Part shown: positions 52,466 through 60,789 of the stretch, in pieces
Numbering within the stretch: the stretch's first letter is position 1
How the letters are laid out: the number at the start of each line of letters is the position of its first letter
Origin: an uncultured Alistipes sp.
Lineage (GTDB): Bacteria; Bacteroidota; Bacteroidia; Bacteroidales; Rikenellaceae
Direction: 5' to 3'
Assembly (NCBI GenBank): GCA_910577475.1
Contig: CAJTLJ010000007.1
Span: 65,347-129,346 of the forward strand
DNA: 64,000 nt
Program-made: the position numbers and the translations under genes
The notes under the pieces: model-generated
Told to the model about the DNA's origin: nothing
Databases searched by the model: none
What the model saw: only the letters and a program-made list of their open reading frames with translations

Positions 52466-53308
52466 ATGAAAACCAATTACGAGATCCGCTATGCGGCGCA
52501 TCCCGAAGATGCGAAAAACTACGACACCAAGCGCATCCGCCGCGACTTTCTGATCGAGAAGGTATTCGCAGCCGATGAGGTGAACATGGTCTACTCGATG
52601 TACGACCGCATGGTCGTAGGAGGTGCCATGCCGGTCGGCGAGGTCCTCAAGCTGGAGGCCATCGACCCACTGAAGGCCCCCTACTTCCTGACCCGTCGCG
52701 AAATGGGCATCTTCAACGTCGGCGGCAAGGGCATCGTCAAGGTCGGCGGCGAGAGCTTCGAACTCGACTATAAGGAGGCCCTCTACCTGGGTTCGGGCGA
52801 CCGCGAAGTGACCTTCGAGAGCGTCGACGCCGCAAAGCCCGCGAAGTTCTACTTCAACTCCACGACGGCTCACCGCAACTATCCCGACAAGAAGGTGACG
52901 AAGGCCGACGCCGTAGTCGCCCACATGGGTTCGCTGGAGGGATCGAACGAGCGCAACATCAACAAGATGATCGTAAACCAGGTGCTCCCCACCTGCCAGT
53001 TGCAGATGGGCATGACCGAGCTGATGCCGGGCAGCGTATGGAACACCATGCCGGCCCACGTACACTCGCGCCGCATGGAGGCCTACTTCTACTTCGAGGT
53101 GCCCGAGGATCAGGCCGTCTGCCACTTCATGGGCGAGGTCGACGAGACCCGTCACCTCTGGATGAAGGGCGACCAGGCCGTGCTGTCGCCCGAGTGGTCG
53201 ATCCACAGCGCCGCCGCCACGCACAACTACACATTCATCTGGGGCATGGGCGGCGAAAACCTCGACTACGGAGACCAGGATTTTTCGCTCATTACGGACC
53301 TGAAATAA
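52466..53308 (+). CDS. kduI: 5-dehydro-4-deoxy-D-glucuronate isomerase
   Basis: A 280-aa cupin-fold enzyme that interconverts 4-deoxy-L-threo-5-hexulose uronate and 3-deoxy-D-glycero-2,5-hexodiulosonate, a step in breakdown of unsaturated uronates from pectin or glycosaminoglycans. Family features: MVYSMYDRMVVGGAMPVGEVL, MPAHVHSRRMEAYFYFEV (metal-binding His/Glu) and LSPEWSIHSAAATHNYTFIWGMGGEN. The length matches the family. It is followed by kduD after 57 nt. Confidence 0.96.
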   Translation: MKTNYEIRYAAHPEDAKNYDTKRIRRDFLIEKVFAADEVNMVYSMYDRMVVGGAMPVGEVLKLEAIDPLKAPYFLTRREMGIFNVGGKGIVKVGGESFELDYKEALYLGSGDREVTFESVDAAKPAKFYFNSTTAHRNYPDKKVTKADAVVAHMGSLEGSNERNINKMIVNQVLPTCQLQMGMTELMPGSVWNTMPAHVHSRRMEAYFYFEVPEDQAVCHFMGEVDETRHLWMKGDQAVLSPEWSIHSAAATHNYTFIWGMGGENLDYGDQDFSLITDLK

Positions 53309-53365
53309 GGCACCGCGACGGCAAATCAACAAGGAGATACAATAACCTAATATAACAGAAAAAAG

Positions 53366-54160
53366 ATGGTGAATTTTTCTTTGGAAGGTAAGGTGGCGTT
53401 CGTAACGGGCGCATCTTACGGCATCGGATTCGCTCTGGCAACGGCATTTGCCGAGGCAGGCGCCAGGATCGTCTTCAACGACATCAAGCAGGAACTGGTC
53501 GACAAGGGTCTGGCCGCCTATAAGGAGAAGGGCATCGACGCCAAAGGTTACGTCTGCGACGTGACGAACGAGGAGCAGGTACAGGCTACCGTCGCCCAGA
53601 TCGAGAAAGAGGTGGGCGTGATCGACATTCTGGTCAACAACGCCGGTATCATCAAGCGCATCCCGATGCACGAGATGACCGCCGCCGAGTTCCGCCAGGT
53701 GATCGACATCGACCTCAACGGCCCCTTCATCGTATCGAAGGCCGTGATCCCCTCCATGATCAAGAAGGGCCACGGCAAGATCATCAACATCTGCTCGATG
53801 ATGTCGGAGCTGGGTCGCGAGACCGTATCGGCATACGCAGCCGCCAAGGGCGGTCTGAAGATGCTGACCCGCAACATCTGCTCGGAGTACGGCGAGTACA
53901 ACATCCAGTGCAACGGCATCGGCCCGGGCTACATCGCAACGCCGCAGACCGCTCCCCTGCGCGAGCGTCAGGCCGACGGTTCGCGCCACCCGTTCGACTC
54001 TTTCATCGTAGCCAAGACGCCCGCTGCCCGCTGGGGAACGCCCGAGGATCTGATGGGTCCCGCCGTGTTCCTGGCATCGGACGCCTCGAACTTCGTGAAC
54101 GGCCACGTGCTCTACGTCGACGGCGGTATTCTGGCCTACATCGGCAAGCAGCCGCAGTAG
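53366..54160 (+). CDS. kduD: 2-deoxy-D-gluconate 3-dehydrogenase (KduD-type SDR)
   Basis: A 264-aa classical SDR: cofactor motif VTGASYGIGFALA, NNAG stretch VNNAGIIKRIPM, catalytic Ser in NICSMMSE and Tyr/Lys in SAYAAAKGG. It reduces the KduI product to 2-keto-3-deoxygluconate with NADH. Gene order kduI-kduD is standard in Bacteroidetes; some databases name it gluconate 5-dehydrogenase. The pathway's lyase and transporter are outside the window. Confidence 0.93.
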   Translation: MVNFSLEGKVAFVTGASYGIGFALATAFAEAGARIVFNDIKQELVDKGLAAYKEKGIDAKGYVCDVTNEEQVQATVAQIEKEVGVIDILVNNAGIIKRIPMHEMTAAEFRQVIDIDLNGPFIVSKAVIPSMIKKGHGKIINICSMMSELGRETVSAYAAAKGGLKMLTRNICSEYGEYNIQCNGIGPGYIATPQTAPLRERQADGSRHPFDSFIVAKTPAARWGTPEDLMGPAVFLASDASNFVNGHVLYVDGGILAYIGKQPQ

Positions 54161-54180
54161 CCGACTGCCGACTGCCATGC

Positions 54181-54209
54181 AAACGCGAGGGATCATCCCT
54201 CGCGTTTTT
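54181..54209 (+). terminator. Terminator after kduD
   Basis: A 13-bp stem AAACGCGAGGGAT / ATCCCTCGCGTTT (54181-54193, 54195-54207), followed by TTC. The tight loop makes it a strong stop. Confidence 0.85.
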
Positions 54210-54334
54210 CGTTTCGTCCGATAACAAAAAAGGACCGCAGATGTACTTGTAGTTTCAAAAACTATTCGTATTTTTACTATCCGCCGGCTCGAAACTTTCC
54301 GAGCCGAAACGACGAAGATTGATTTTTTCACCCC

Positions 54335-56089
54335 ATGTGTCTGAACCCGAAAATAACCCCCGAATTGAAAACGGTGCTGGATCAACGTCTTTCGGAGATC
54401 AATCCGAATCTGGAAAAGAAACGCTCCAGGAAAACCTGCCTATCCGAAACAGCCTACAAACGGTGGTGGAACCGCTATGTTCAGGTCTTCACCGAGCTCG
54501 ATACGGAGGACATTCACTATGAATATTATCAGGGACACGCCTGCCTGCATCTGGAAGGCCGATACGCTTCGAACGCATTTTCCCGTCAGGCACGCGAGCT
54601 GAAGCGAGCCTCGAAAGCATTCGAGGGAGAGATCAAATGGTTGGCTCCGGAACAGAATTGCATCAGCTGCATCGTGGCCGATCCGGTTAACGGAACGGAG
54701 GACCTGATCCGAAAACTGCACCGGCTCCACGAGATCTTCGAGGAGCAGCTGAAACGAATCTATCATGCGAAGAGCAGTTTTCGCCCGCTCACCGGTACAT
54801 ACACCCCGCCGCAGTCTCCGGCTTCCCGGCTCGATACAGGGACAGACACCGTATCGCTACGAAACTGCAAGATCGAAGAGCTGATGAATCTTCCGCTGGC
54901 AATTCCGGATTATCAGCGGATCTATTGCTGGGACCAGAAAGAGATCGTCGCATTGTGGGAGGATCTGAACGGAATAATCGCCGACCGCCCCTATCACCTC
55001 GGAACGATCATCCTGCAACACCGCGAGAACCGATACGAAGTAGTAGACGGCCAGCAGCGGCTCGTCACGCTCACCCTGCTGCTCTGGGGGCTGGGCTATA
55101 CCGGCAGCCTTCCGCTTTTGGCGCAGCGGTTCCAAGATACGGATGCCATCCGTCACGTCGCCAATGCCAAAGCAGTCATCCGCTCCCTGATCCAGCCCCT
55201 GCCCGACAACGAGTTGCAGGATAGAATCATCGGCTGCGTCACTTTTTCGGTTCTTGTCGTCGAAGGCGAAAACCTGGATCTGGCCTGCACCTTTTTCTCC
55301 AATCAGAACTCGAAAGGGGTCAAACTAACGGATTTCGACCTGCTGAAAGCCCACCACCTGCGATACATATCGGCCGAACGGCAGGCGATCCACGTCGCCT
55401 CGAAATGGACGGAACTGACGGCCGGCAGGGAAAACGACGGACCGCAGATCGAAAAGTCGCTCGGGCAGCACATCTATCGGATGCGCAAACTGATCCGAAA
55501 GCAGAATTTCAACGAATTCGGCCACTACATCCGCGACGAGTTCCGTGCTGCCCCGCTAATGGATGACATCCCGCCTTTCGGCGAGCGACTCGACTATTAC
55601 GAACCGATTCAGGGCGGCGCACACTTTTTCGCCTTCGCAGAACATTTCAACAACCGATATGCCCAATATATAGAGACGAAGCAGGTCGAGACGCTCCGAC
55701 GGCATTTCGGCGGTCGCCACAAAGTTTATTCGGAGATCGCCGAAAGCCTGCTGTTCGCCTATTACCTGAAATTCGGCACTCCCTATCTGTCCGAAGCGCT
55801 GTTCTGCATCCTGCTGACTCTGTCGGAGCACCGGTATCAGAAAGCCCGCGCCCTGCCGGACATGGTGCAGCGCTACGCCCTGGACAGCAACCTGATTCAG
55901 ATGCTCGAGTTCTCCTCGTCGCCTACCTTCTTTTTTGCCGAATCCTTGCGGGCCGTCGGAACGGGCGCGGGCGACTACGACCTGACCGGCGTCCGCTGGA
56001 ACTTCTACAAACAGCTCTGCGAACTTTTCGCCGAACTGAAAGACTTCAGCGACTCCACCATAATCAAACGTATCGAAGATGAATTCTAA
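54335..56089 (+). CDS. DUF262 (GmrS-like) protein with N-terminal extension
   Basis: A 584-aa protein. Residues about 180-400 hold the DUF262 ParB-like domain: AIPDYQRIYCWDQKEIVALWEDL, LGTIILQ, and the catalytic DGQQRLVTLTLLLWGL (DGQQR, about 238-242), with NQNSKGVKLTDFDLLKAHHL after it. The N-terminal about 150 aa is not part of DUF262; it contains IHYEYYQGHACLHLEG, a pattern I cannot name with certainty. There is no HNH-like HxxP motif at the C-terminus, unlike the partner gene. It overlaps the next DUF262 gene by 11 nt. DUF262 proteins bind and hydrolyse NTPs in restriction systems such as GmrSD, BrxU and SspE. Confidence 0.85.
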   Translation: MCLNPKITPELKTVLDQRLSEINPNLEKKRSRKTCLSETAYKRWWNRYVQVFTELDTEDIHYEYYQGHACLHLEGRYASNAFSRQARELKRASKAFEGEIKWLAPEQNCISCIVADPVNGTEDLIRKLHRLHEIFEEQLKRIYHAKSSFRPLTGTYTPPQSPASRLDTGTDTVSLRNCKIEELMNLPLAIPDYQRIYCWDQKEIVALWEDLNGIIADRPYHLGTIILQHRENRYEVVDGQQRLVTLTLLLWGLGYTGSLPLLAQRFQDTDAIRHVANAKAVIRSLIQPLPDNELQDRIIGCVTFSVLVVEGENLDLACTFFSNQNSKGVKLTDFDLLKAHHLRYISAERQAIHVASKWTELTAGRENDGPQIEKSLGQHIYRMRKLIRKQNFNEFGHYIRDEFRAAPLMDDIPPFGERLDYYEPIQGGAHFFAFAEHFNNRYAQYIETKQVETLRRHFGGRHKVYSEIAESLLFAYYLKFGTPYLSEALFCILLTLSEHRYQKARALPDMVQRYALDSNLIQMLEFSSSPTFFFAESLRAVGTGAGDYDLTGVRWNFYKQLCELFAELKDFSDSTIIKRIEDEF

Positions 56090-57896
56090 CCGATATACAC
56101 CCGCAAATATCGCAGACGGAAAAATCCGATTCTTCATCCCGCTGTACCAACGACTTTTCGCCTGGAGCGCAAACGATGTCGACCGCCTGCTGAAGGATCT
56201 GGAACACCATTTCTCCGGCACGGAAAAAGACACTCCCTATTACCTGGGCATTATCACGACCGTGACCGACAAGACGACCGATAAAAAGATTCTTGTGGAC
56301 GGACAGCAGCGGCTGACCGTTTTGATGCTGTTCGCTGTCGTATTCATGAAATATTCGGAGAACTGGCGAGCTTTTTTCGACGGAGGAGAACGCATCGAAC
56401 TATTCGCCAGAAAAGAGGACAGCACGTATCTCCGACAACTGGCCGAAGGCATAACGGACGGCACGTATGTAAACGAACGGATGAAGCAGGCCTATGACGT
56501 CATCAAGAGATTCGTCGACCGGTTAGAGGACAACGCCCGTCATGCCTTCATCGACAGCACTTTTTACCAGACTATGCTCTTCAATTCCGCCCTTCCGGAT
56601 TCGTATCTCCGGAATCCGGAGTCCTTGAACCGGTATTTCGAAGTGATGAACTCCGCCGGTGTCAGCCTCGAGCCGCACGAAGTACTGAAAGTCAAGCTTC
56701 TCAAGGAGCAGCCCGACCAGCAGCTCCTGCTGAAGATCTGGAATCTGTGTTCGGACTTCTCGCGGCCTCTTATTCGGAAACAAGAGAATGTGTCGCTGGA
56801 AGATTATCGGGAATCCTATCGGAACCTTTTCTATACGCTTAGCAAAAAAGAGCCGGTCTTCCGCATTGTCGACCGCCTGAAGGAGATCCCTGCGAACATA
56901 AATGCGGAAAGCGAAAAATCGATACCCGCCATTGCGGAGATCCCGACCGAACAGCACCGATTCGACAACCGATTCGAATTCAAGGAGGAGCGAAGCGTCC
57001 TCTCCTTCCCGGAATTTCTGCTGCTGGCACTCGATATCTTCAAAAAACAGAGTGGAGAATGGGCCTTTCATAGGGTCGACAAACTGAACGAGCGTTTCAC
57101 GGAGTTGCTGCGGCCGGAAGAGGTTCCTGCGTTCTACACCGAGATGCTGAAACTGCGTATCGTACTCGACTATTTCGTGATCCGCCGAACCGTGAACGGT
57201 ACGGACAGCGACTATTCGCTGCTCTTCGCGGACACAGACCACGGCGAACGGCTGATGCAGTATGAGGCCATGCTCCATGTTTCCACACCCGCCTACGAAT
57301 GGATAAAACCGCTGTACGAATACGTACTGTCCACCAGTCGTCCGGATGCCGCCTCCCTGCTGGTCCGGCTGAAAAAGTGGGACGACAAAAAACATAAAAA
57401 CAAAGTTCCCGACCTCCAGGCCTTGCGCTATGCCACCGTGGACCGTTATTGGTTCTGGCGGCTGGACTATTACCTCTGGGAAACTTACACCGATCCGGAA
57501 AGAGCCGACAGCGACCGGGAACCGTTGATGGAAGGCGCTGCGCTGGATGCTCTCAAATCATACAGATTCAAGACGAATCGCTCCATCGAGCACCTTCATC
57601 CGCAGAATCAGCGCAAAAACGACACATGGCCGGATACGAATATCGACTCCTTCGGAAACCTGGCGATGATATCACAAAGCTTCAACTCCCGGCAAAGCAA
57701 TGACGAAGTGCATGTAAAATTTTCCCGTCTCGAAACACAGATCCGGAACCGAGCTCTTCAAAGCCTGAAGCTGCTGTTTATGTACCTCGACGCGAAGAGG
57801 CACCCCGACGAGTGGTCTCCCGAGAGCTGCGCCGCCCACGAACACAAGATGATCGCCATCCTGAATGAGTCGTTCGCACCGCCCTGCGATAGCTAA
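56079..57896 (+). CDS. DUF262-DUF1524 (GmrSD-like) protein
   Basis: A 605-aa protein with both halves of a GmrSD-type effector. DUF262: RFFIPLYQRLFAWSANDVDRLLKDLEHHF, ILVDGQQRLTVLMLF (DGQQR, about 74-78) and FEVMNSAGVSLEPHEVLKVKLL. DUF1524 nuclease-like end: TNRSIEHLHPQNQRKNDTW (about 497-515) with the HxxP-type His, then SFGNLAMISQSFNSRQSN. Such proteins cut modified phage DNA or use NTP-dependent nicking. It is translationally coupled to the preceding DUF262 gene (start inside its last codons), which indicates a two-component unit. A type IV restriction or other anti-phage role is likely but unproven. Confidence 0.88.
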   Translation: MNSNRYTPANIADGKIRFFIPLYQRLFAWSANDVDRLLKDLEHHFSGTEKDTPYYLGIITTVTDKTTDKKILVDGQQRLTVLMLFAVVFMKYSENWRAFFDGGERIELFARKEDSTYLRQLAEGITDGTYVNERMKQAYDVIKRFVDRLEDNARHAFIDSTFYQTMLFNSALPDSYLRNPESLNRYFEVMNSAGVSLEPHEVLKVKLLKEQPDQQLLLKIWNLCSDFSRPLIRKQENVSLEDYRESYRNLFYTLSKKEPVFRIVDRLKEIPANINAESEKSIPAIAEIPTEQHRFDNRFEFKEERSVLSFPEFLLLALDIFKKQSGEWAFHRVDKLNERFTELLRPEEVPAFYTEMLKLRIVLDYFVIRRTVNGTDSDYSLLFADTDHGERLMQYEAMLHVSTPAYEWIKPLYEYVLSTSRPDAASLLVRLKKWDDKKHKNKVPDLQALRYATVDRYWFWRLDYYLWETYTDPERADSDREPLMEGAALDALKSYRFKTNRSIEHLHPQNQRKNDTWPDTNIDSFGNLAMISQSFNSRQSNDEVHVKFSRLETQIRNRALQSLKLLFMYLDAKRHPDEWSPESCAAHEHKMIAILNESFAPPCDS

Positions 57897-57936
57897 AAAA
57901 TTCGTGCTCATTTTTCGGTAGATAACGAATTTTTCC

Positions 57937-57944
57937 TATCTTTG
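57937..57944 (+). promoter_or_regulatory. -7 box TATCTTTG for tRNA-Leu
   Basis: TATCTTTG lies 11 nt before the tRNA 5' end. The -33 region is not clear. Confidence 0.5.
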
Positions 57945-57955
57945 TAAAACGATCT

Positions 57956-58037
57956 GCGGATATGGTGTAATTGGTAGCCACGTCAGACTTAGGATCTGAT
58001 GCCTCACGGCGTGGGGGTTCGAGTCCCTTTATCCGCA
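57956..58037 (+). tRNA. tRNA-Leu (anticodon UAG)
   Basis: The acceptor stem GCGGATA pairs with TATCCGC (57956-57962, 58030-58036). The anticodon stem-loop is TCAGA-CTTAGGA-TCTGA with anticodon TAG. A long class II variable arm (GCCTCACGGCGTGG) and T-arm GGGTTCGAGTCCC are present. The discriminator is A; CCA is not encoded. The 3' end is a common attachment site for mobile elements, and an integrase remnant follows 270 nt downstream. Confidence 0.95.
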
Positions 58038-58038
58038 C

Positions 58039-58065
58039 AAAAGAGACCTTTCAGGTCTCTTTTTT
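58039..58065 (+). terminator. Terminator of tRNA-Leu
   Basis: AAAAGAGACC-TTTCA-GGTCTCTTTT followed by TTT and G: a short, U-rich rho-independent stop immediately after the tRNA. Confidence 0.85.
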
Positions 58066-58216
58066 TGTTGCCTATCCTCGGCAACATAAAGCGAATATGC
58101 TAAAAATCAATATCTTATATCTTTTCCCAAATTTCGCATCGACGCAATTGAAAGCATCAAAAAGCATCTTGTCGGGTGACGAAAAGGGAGCAGAGCCTTC
58201 GGTAAAAAAGTTGCCC

Positions 58217-58270
58217 CCGAATTAGTATTTAACAATCTGTATATCACAATGTTAATACATACTAATTCGG
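58217..58270. repeat. Long inverted repeat next to the integrase remnant
   Basis: Arms CCGAATTAGTAT (58217-58228) and ATACTAATTCGG (58259-58270) are perfectly complementary. An inner pair TTAACA (58229-58234) and TGTTAA (58250-58255) extends the symmetry around a 15-nt centre. It sits between tRNA-Leu and the integrase start and may be a recombinase arm site. The stretch 58066-58216 holds no gene that I can see. Confidence 0.6.
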
Positions 58271-58307
58271 TTAAACGGATAAAGATAACGATAAAATAAT
58301 TTGAACA

Positions 58308-58409
58308 ATGAAAAACCAGAGTTTCAACATCTTATTCATCATGCGGAGCACCCGCATAAAAAAGAATGGACTTGCATCAATTTATCCACGCATTACAACA
58401 GGAGGCATG
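58308..58409 (+). pseudogene. Remnant of a tyrosine-recombinase (integrase) N-terminus
   Basis: The frame reads MKNQSFNILFIMRSTRIKKNGLASIYPRITTGG, matching the arm-binding N-terminus of Bacteroidetes site-specific integrases (SFxVLFxIRxxRxxKNGxAxIYxRIT). After about 33 residues the family sequence is lost and the frame continues in unrelated sequence (RLSESVARTAQRG). No catalytic domain follows. It is what is left of the integrase of an element inserted near tRNA-Leu. Confidence 0.65.
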
Positions 58410-58557
58410 CGCCTATCTGAAAGCGTGGCTCGAACAGCTCAAAGAGGAGCCGGCATATCTGTTCGACATCCTCGTCGACGTCAACAAGGCCGCACGGATG
58501 ATTCTCGACCGCATCCAGCCGGGAACCGATCGGGAACCCTGCACCGTGGCAGCGTAG
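58366..58557 (+). CDS. Small helical protein, unknown
   Basis: A 63-aa frame beginning MDLHQFIHALQQEACAYLKAWLEQLKEEPAYLF. It is predicted almost entirely helical with regular heptad-like hydrophobics and good codon use. It starts within the integrase remnant, in another frame. I do not recognise a family; similar small genes occur in Bacteroides mobile elements. It could equally be a chance frame. Confidence 0.4.
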   Translation: MDLHQFIHALQQEACAYLKAWLEQLKEEPAYLFDILVDVNKAARMILDRIQPGTDREPCTVAA

Positions 58558-58649
58558 CTGTCGGCCCGGAGGCCGCTGAAGCGTATCGTATGTCCGGGGC
58601 GGAAACAAAAAACAATTCGGATAATATTCTTTCTAAAATACATATCATC

Positions 58650-58940
58650 ATGAAAATCATGTGTCAGGAACACTACGACAAGGTAGTGCATTATGCCGAC
58701 CAGATCGGGGACAAATCCCTGCAACAGTGTCTGGATAAGCTGAAAGCGTGGGAGCTGCACTCACGCCGTCCCTGCGTAATCGAACTGTACCGGGATTGCG
58801 CGCCCTATTCGTTCCTTTTCAAACAGCGTTATGACGACGGCAGCTTAGGAATCGTCGGAGGACTCGTATACCACGGATCGCCGGACCGCTCCGGATGCTA
58901 CACCATGAACCGGAACGATCGCTGGCAAACGCATACGTAG
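58650..58940 (+). CDS. DUF4120-like mobile-element protein
   Basis: A 96-aa protein starting MKIMCQEHYDKVVHYADQIGDKSLQQCLDKLKAWE. It continues with CVIELYRDCAPYSFLFKQRY and GGLVYHGSPDRSG. This matches the pattern of DUF4120, small proteins of unknown function found in Bacteroides conjugative elements. The start chosen is the first ATG of the homologous part. Confidence 0.65.
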   Translation: MKIMCQEHYDKVVHYADQIGDKSLQQCLDKLKAWELHSRRPCVIELYRDCAPYSFLFKQRYDDGSLGIVGGLVYHGSPDRSGCYTMNRNDRWQTHT

Positions 58941-59022
58941 GTCTCTCTCTCGGCAACAGATATTCCTGAATACTTTCAAGATCCCGAAACTTAAATACCG
59001 GGTAAAGCCGGTGCTATTGCAA

Positions 59023-59919
59023 TCAATATTCGATCTTGAAATAGTCGAGTACGGCCTTGTAGTTGTCTTGCGCTGTCAGGCAAGTATCCGTCAGATACTC
59101 CCGGATCTCGGGCCAGCGTTGTAGACCGCGGTAGTAAAACATCTTCAAGTCGTCTGTGATGATGAACGGCACGATGCCGTGTGCCAGACATTCCTTATAC
59201 ATCACGAGCCGACCGACACGCCCGTTGCCGTCCTGAAACGGATGAATGGACTCGAAGCGCTGATGGAATTCGAGGATGTCCGCGAAGGATTTCTGCCGAT
59301 TCATATTGTACTCGCCAAGCAGAGCCTTCATCTCACGACGTACGTTTTCGGGTGCAGTCGTTTCGTTGCCGCCGACCTCGTTGGGCAACCGTTTGTAGGC
59401 ACCGACGGCAAACCACTCCTTGCGGCTGTCGGAGGTGCCCGATTTGAGTAGGGCGTGCAGCTCCTTGATAAGCGACTCGGTCGGTCGCTCCTCGGCACGG
59501 TCGATAACGAGGTCGATACAACGGAAGTGGTTCGTCGTTTCGATAATGTCGTCTACGCGAACGCTCTCACCCTCGATGCAGACGGTGTTCGTCTCGAAGA
59601 TGTAGCGCGTCTGGTCGTGCGTCAAACGACTGCCCTCGATATGATTGGAGTTATAGGTCAGATCGATCTGCGTATAGTGGTAGATGCCGCCTTTGAGCTG
59701 CATAGCCTTTTGCTCGCGCAGGGCGATGAGCAGTGGAAACTGCTTCGAGCGGCGACGTTTGCGCGTGGGCAAAGCGGCATCGGCGGGAATGTTCCATGTT
59801 TTTCCCGTGAGGAACGTACCCTCGATCTTACCTGCGGCGCAATAGTTTCGTGCCGTGCGCTCCGAAATGCCGTACTTCTCGGCGAAGGCAACTACTGAAA
59901 TATATTTCATAATATCCAT
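59023..59919 (-). CDS. Fic-domain AMPylator with HTH and inhibitory motif
   Basis: A 298-aa protein. Residues about 4-45 form a MerR/HTH-like unit (KYISVVAFAEKYGISERTARNYCAAGKIEG). The inhibitory helix motif SNHIEG (about 91-96, class II S/TxxxE G/N) precedes the Fic core, and the catalytic loop is HPFQDGNGRVGR (about 226-237). All residues of the HxFx(D/E)GNGRxxR motif are present. It should transfer AMP to a protein target and is autoinhibited by the Glu of the inhibitory helix. It lies within the accessory island, opposite to its neighbours, and may control its own promoter through the HTH. Confidence 0.9.
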   Translation of the reverse strand: MDIMKYISVVAFAEKYGISERTARNYCAAGKIEGTFLTGKTWNIPADAALPTRKRRRSKQFPLLIALREQKAMQLKGGIYHYTQIDLTYNSNHIEGSRLTHDQTRYIFETNTVCIEGESVRVDDIIETTNHFRCIDLVIDRAEERPTESLIKELHALLKSGTSDSRKEWFAVGAYKRLPNEVGGNETTAPENVRREMKALLGEYNMNRQKSFADILEFHQRFESIHPFQDGNGRVGRLVMYKECLAHGIVPFIITDDLKMFYYRGLQRWPEIREYLTDTCLTAQDNYKAVLDYFKIEY

Positions 59920-59950
59920 CTATCGGCAAGTATGATTCCGATTTCGATGC

Positions 59951-59985
59951 CAAAGATATAATTATTTGCCGATACCGGCAAATAA
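59951..59985 (-). promoter_or_regulatory. fic promoter with 10-bp inverted repeat
   Basis: On the minus strand, TTTG (59982-59979), 20 nt, TATCTTTG (59958-59951). The -33 region is covered by TTATTTGCCG-ATAC-CGGCAAATAA (59962-59985), a perfect 10-bp inverted repeat. A third partial half-site (CGGCAA) is at 59924-59929 near the start codon. Confidence 0.7.
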
Positions 59986-60220
59986 CATAAAAAATGAATT
60001 AACTATAAACTTATGTATTTTGGGGGAATAACTCTGCATCAAAAAATTAGATCTCAATTATTACTAATTAAAAATCAGTATATATGGTATGAACATGTTC
60101 TGTATTCGTAATTAAGCATATTCTTAACTTTTCACTTTGAAATTAGCATATAATAAAAGCAACGAGCGGGGGATGCGTCCTCCGACTGTTTCATAATGTT
60201 CATTTCAATCGATTACAGAT
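59986..60220. other. AT-rich spacer, no gene seen
   Basis: This region is very AT-rich compared with the genome (for example GAACATGTTC at 60089-60098 is a short palindrome). I see no protein gene, no clear promoter and no long repeat. It may hold the promoter of the following small gene. Confidence 0.5.
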
Positions 60221-60661
60221 ATGGCACGATACGAATTTTATCAGGACGACAAATGTACCCTCTGGCACCGTACGTACTACACGGTAGAAGCGCCATCGCA
60301 GAAGGAGGCATACGCATTAGCCGCAACGATCACAATAACAGAGAAGACGTGGGACGATGACATACAGGTCGAGGGAAGCGAATTCCTGTTCGATACGTTG
60401 GAGCCGATGACGCCGGACGAAAATGACCGGCAACCGACAGCAGAACTATATACCGTCGAAGAACGCCTGATTGCCGACGTTCTCCGCGGGCCCGTATGGG
60501 AGGCTTGGTGGAACGAACGTACAGGGACAGAGAAACTGCATATTGCGCCTTGCGGACGACACGGAAGAGCGGACGACGTAGAGGCCTGCAACGAATGGTG
60601 GCAGGCGCTGTCCGGAGCCGAAAAGATCGAACGATGGAGCGCAGAAACGATACAGGAATAG
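60221..60661 (+). CDS. Hypothetical acidic protein of the accessory island
   Basis: A 146-aa protein MARYEFYQDDKCTLWHRTYYTVEAPSQKEAYALA with an acidic, Trp-rich composition (PVWEAWWNERTGTEKL, CNEWWQALSGAEKIERW). The first 60 residues look like a small beta-alpha domain. No family is recognised. Similar small genes accompany conjugative elements in Bacteroidales. Confidence 0.65.
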   Translation: MARYEFYQDDKCTLWHRTYYTVEAPSQKEAYALAATITITEKTWDDDIQVEGSEFLFDTLEPMTPDENDRQPTAELYTVEERLIADVLRGPVWEAWWNERTGTEKLHIAPCGRHGRADDVEACNEWWQALSGAEKIERWSAETIQE

Positions 60662-60789
60662 CCATCCTCGCAATGCCTGAGAGCCTATCGCGGCCCCCCT
60701 GCGCAGAAATAACACGGGCAGGCACGTGCGCGTACTCTTGTTTTACGATGTGAGCGTGATCATATTTGCCGAAACAAAACGGCAAACGC

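Noticed and set aside
58308..58940. A single 210-aa protein spanning the integrase start and the DUF4120 gene
   Set aside because: Only the first 33 residues and the last 96 are protein-like; the middle is low-complexity read-through. I treat it as a remnant plus a separate gene.
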